Shown here: positions 4,512-6,279 of the stretch, piece by piece
Numbering within the stretch: the stretch's first letter is position 1
How the letters are laid out: every line of letters starts with the position of its first letter
Assembly (NCBI GenBank): GCA_029939445.1
Contig: JAOZSY010000071.1
Coordinates: 1 to 6,279 of the forward strand
DNA from: Bacteroidales bacterium
GTDB taxonomy: Bacteria > Bacteroidota > Bacteroidia > Bacteroidales > UBA1556
DNA length: 6,279 nt
Reading direction: 5' to 3'
Made by a program: the position numbers and the translations under genes
Notes under the pieces: generated by a model
Databases searched by the model: none
What the model saw: only the letters and a program-made list of their open reading frames with translations
What the model was told of the DNA's origin: nothing

Positions 4512-6279
4512 ATGAAAACAAGAAAATTACTTTTAGGACTGATAGCTCTCGGCATTATTGCTGTTAGTGGCACATTGTTTTTGGGACAAAACAATAAAAG
4601 CAATGATACTATAGAAGTAAAACACTCGCAAAAAAACGCCAGTGGAATTGATGGCGCAATTGCATATTACCATAGGTTAAAAGCTGATGCTGTTACTGGT
4701 GATATCGAAATTGACAAAATTGTAGCTGCAAGAAAAGCTGCTAAAAATATGCCTACTGCTAAGACTGCAGGTTTAACATGGGATGATATAGGTCCTAATA
4801 ATGTTGGAGGCCGAGTAAGAGCATTAATTTTTGACAATCAAGACAATACCAACAACACTATGTATGTTGGTGGAGTACAAGGTGGATTATGGATATCTAC
4901 AAATGCTGGTCAATCATGGACTTCAGTACCTCTTGATGGCAATATCTCTATCTCATCAATGTGTCAAACACCTGATGGTGACATTTATGTTGGAACTGGC
5001 GAAGGTTTAGCTAGTCCATCTTATACAAATAGAGGTTCTGGCGGTGTAGGTTCTGGCATCTATCTTAAAAAAGCTACTGCTAGTGACTTTACTATCATTT
5101 CTAATACTACAAGTTGGAAACTTATTAATAGGCTTGCTTCTGACAAAAACGGAAAAGTATATGCTGCAACTACCACTGGCTTACAATCTACTTCTAATGA
5201 TGGTGTAAACTGGTCTTTGGAAAAAGGAGGTAACTTTAAGGATGTAAAATCTATGAGTAATGAAACTCGTGTTGTTGCAACAATGGGAAGTAGAGTGTTT
5301 ATTTCTGACGGTGATGGAACATGGGCACAAAATACTCCAGGAAGTGGGCAGAGAGTAGAAATAGCTATTGCTCCTTCAGATGAAGATGTAATATATGCAG
5401 TATATGCTAATGGCGGAGCGTTAGAGGGTATCTACAAAACCACTGATGGTGGTAGCAATTGGTCGAAAATTGGTAATGGCGGCATTACCGCATTTAATTT
5501 ATTTGGATCAAATAACCAAGGTTGGTACGATAACGTAATAATGGTCCATAAAACTAACTCTGACATAGTTTATGTAGGAGGAATAGATTTATGGAAAGGT
5601 GAAAAAGTTAATAATACTTCTCCATATAGTTGGACTAAAAAAACTATATGGTCTGCCGACCCTACTTCACCAGTATATGTTCATGCTGATCAGCATATAT
5701 ATGTTCAACACCCAACTGATGCAAATACTTTTTACCAAGGAACAGACGGCGGTGTATCAAAAACTACGAATGGAGGTCAAACATTTACTACCTTAAATTC
5801 AGATTTTAATGTAACTCAATTCTTCGCAGTGTCTACTCACCCAAATGGTGGTGTTATGGGCGGCGCACAAGATAATGGTACTCAATTTATAGATGGTACT
5901 GCTACACATCCTAGTCAAAAACAAGAGGCTAGAGAGGTTTTAGGTGGTGATGGCGGATGGTCTGCTACTTCAATGCTAAATCAAGAAGTTATTTTTGCTT
6001 CCATATATTATGGTGAAGTATCTCGTTCTTCTGACTTTGGTGCTAGTATGCAAAATCCATCTGATAAGAGTCAGAGTCCTGCAACTCCAGAGTTTTACAG
6101 CCAAGAAGTTTTAGCAAACTTGCAAGGAGCTTTTGTTACTCCTACAATTATTTGGGAAACAATTAATTATCCTAATAGTAGAGATTCGGTAATATACGTT
6201 GCAGATCAAGATTATACTATGGGCGATACTATTGATGGCCGTAGTGCTACAAATAATGCTTATCCTTTTGAGCATATTT
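4512..6279 (+). CDS. Secreted BNR/Asp-box (VPS10/sortilin-like) beta-propeller protein, 3' truncated
   Basis: The frame stays open from the ATG at 4512 to the window edge (589 residues seen). MKTRKLLLGLIALGIIAVSGTLFLG is a signal peptide. A short pre-domain (about 48-77, GAIAYYHRLKADAVTGDIEI) leads to WDDIGPNNVGGRVRA (90-104), the entry motif of a family of secreted propellers. Asp-box-like turns recur: STNAGQSW (129-136), TSNDGVNW (227-234), TTDGGSNW (310-317) and TTNGGQTF (418-425), roughly 80-110 residues apart. Each follows a YVGG/VYA-type strand, as in blades of sialidase-like and VPS10 folds. Other conserved spots are QGWYDNVIMV (336-345), HADQH (391-395), GTDGGV (410-415), GGAQDNGTQ (450-458) and GGDGGW (478-483). 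No glycosidase catalytic set can be assigned, so a database label of 'glycosyl hydrolase' would be unsafe. Relatives in Bacteroidota often end in a T9SS sorting domain, which would lie beyond the window. A 270-nt gap upstream suggests its own promoter. Confidence 0.88.
   Translation, partial: MKTRKLLLGLIALGIIAVSGTLFLGQNNKSNDTIEVKHSQKNASGIDGAIAYYHRLKADAVTGDIEIDKIVAARKAAKNMPTAKTAGLTWDDIGPNNVGGRVRALIFDNQDNTNNTMYVGGVQGGLWISTNAGQSWTSVPLDGNISISSMCQTPDGDIYVGTGEGLASPSYTNRGSGGVGSGIYLKKATASDFTIISNTTSWKLINRLASDKNGKVYAATTTGLQSTSNDGVNWSLEKGGNFKDVKSMSNETRVVATMGSRVFISDGDGTWAQNTPGSGQRVEIAIAPSDEDVIYAVYANGGALEGIYKTTDGGSNWSKIGNGGITAFNLFGSNNQGWYDNVIMVHKTNSDIVYVGGIDLWKGEKVNNTSPYSWTKKTIWSADPTSPVYVHADQHIYVQHPTDANTFYQGTDGGVSKTTNGGQTFTTLNSDFNVTQFFAVSTHPNGGVMGGAQDNGTQFIDGTATHPSQKQEAREVLGGDGGWSATSMLNQEVIFASIYYGEVSRSSDFGASMQNPSDKSQSPATPEFYSQEVLANLQGAFVTPTIIWETINYPNSRDSVIYVADQDYTMGDTIDGRSATNNAYPFEHI

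Noticed and set aside
5599..5796. 65-codon plus-strand ORF inside the propeller gene
   Set aside because: It is in another frame of a continuous 589-codon reading frame with conserved motifs on both sides.
4512..6279. Assignment of the propeller as a sialidase or glycoside hydrolase
   Set aside because: Asp-box turns are structural and occur in many non-enzymes; no catalytic arginine triad or acid/tyrosine set could be identified.

Overview
The window comes from an AT-rich Bacteroidota genome. Four things point there: the tail of a PorX-type response regulator (a type IX secretion, T9SS, regulator), promoter-like TAnnTTTG boxes typical of the phylum, A-rich rather than Shine-Dalgarno sequence before start codons, and a large secreted beta-propeller protein of a kind common among T9SS cargo. 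Order or genus cannot be fixed from the sequence.

Layout. Bases 1-573 (+ strand) hold the last 47 codons of porX, followed 7 nt later by tsaE, the ATPase of the tRNA t6A37 synthesis complex. A 105-nt convergent gap with a degenerate GTA-rich quasi-repeat follows. Bases 679-3090 (- strand) hold a two-gene unit transcribed right to left: ung (uracil-DNA glycosylase) and, 9 nt behind it, an Omp85/BamA-like outer-membrane protein that must start at TTG. A 194-nt divergent intergenic region (3091-3284) carries outward-facing promoter candidates and a leader with overlapping inverted repeats. Bases 3285-4241 (+ strand) hold a 50-aa lipoprotein followed by a 247-aa exported, probably beta-barrel protein of unknown function. 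A 270-nt AT-rich intergenic region with a near-palindrome and one promoter candidate comes next. From 4512 an open frame of 589 codons runs off the right edge: an exported BNR/Asp-box, VPS10/sortilin-like beta-propeller protein.

How the genes fit together. The recurring theme is the cell envelope: a regulator of T9SS, an Omp85 barrel, a lipoprotein plus barrel-like pair, and a secreted propeller whose missing C-terminus is where a T9SS sorting domain would be expected. ung and tsaE are housekeeping genes. The least described parts are the small lipoprotein with its partner and their structured leader, and the Ung C-terminus, which ends in a sliding-clamp-binding-like QRSLF. I see no IS element, CRISPR array, tRNA or rRNA, and no clear case of a novel multi-gene defence or metabolic system.
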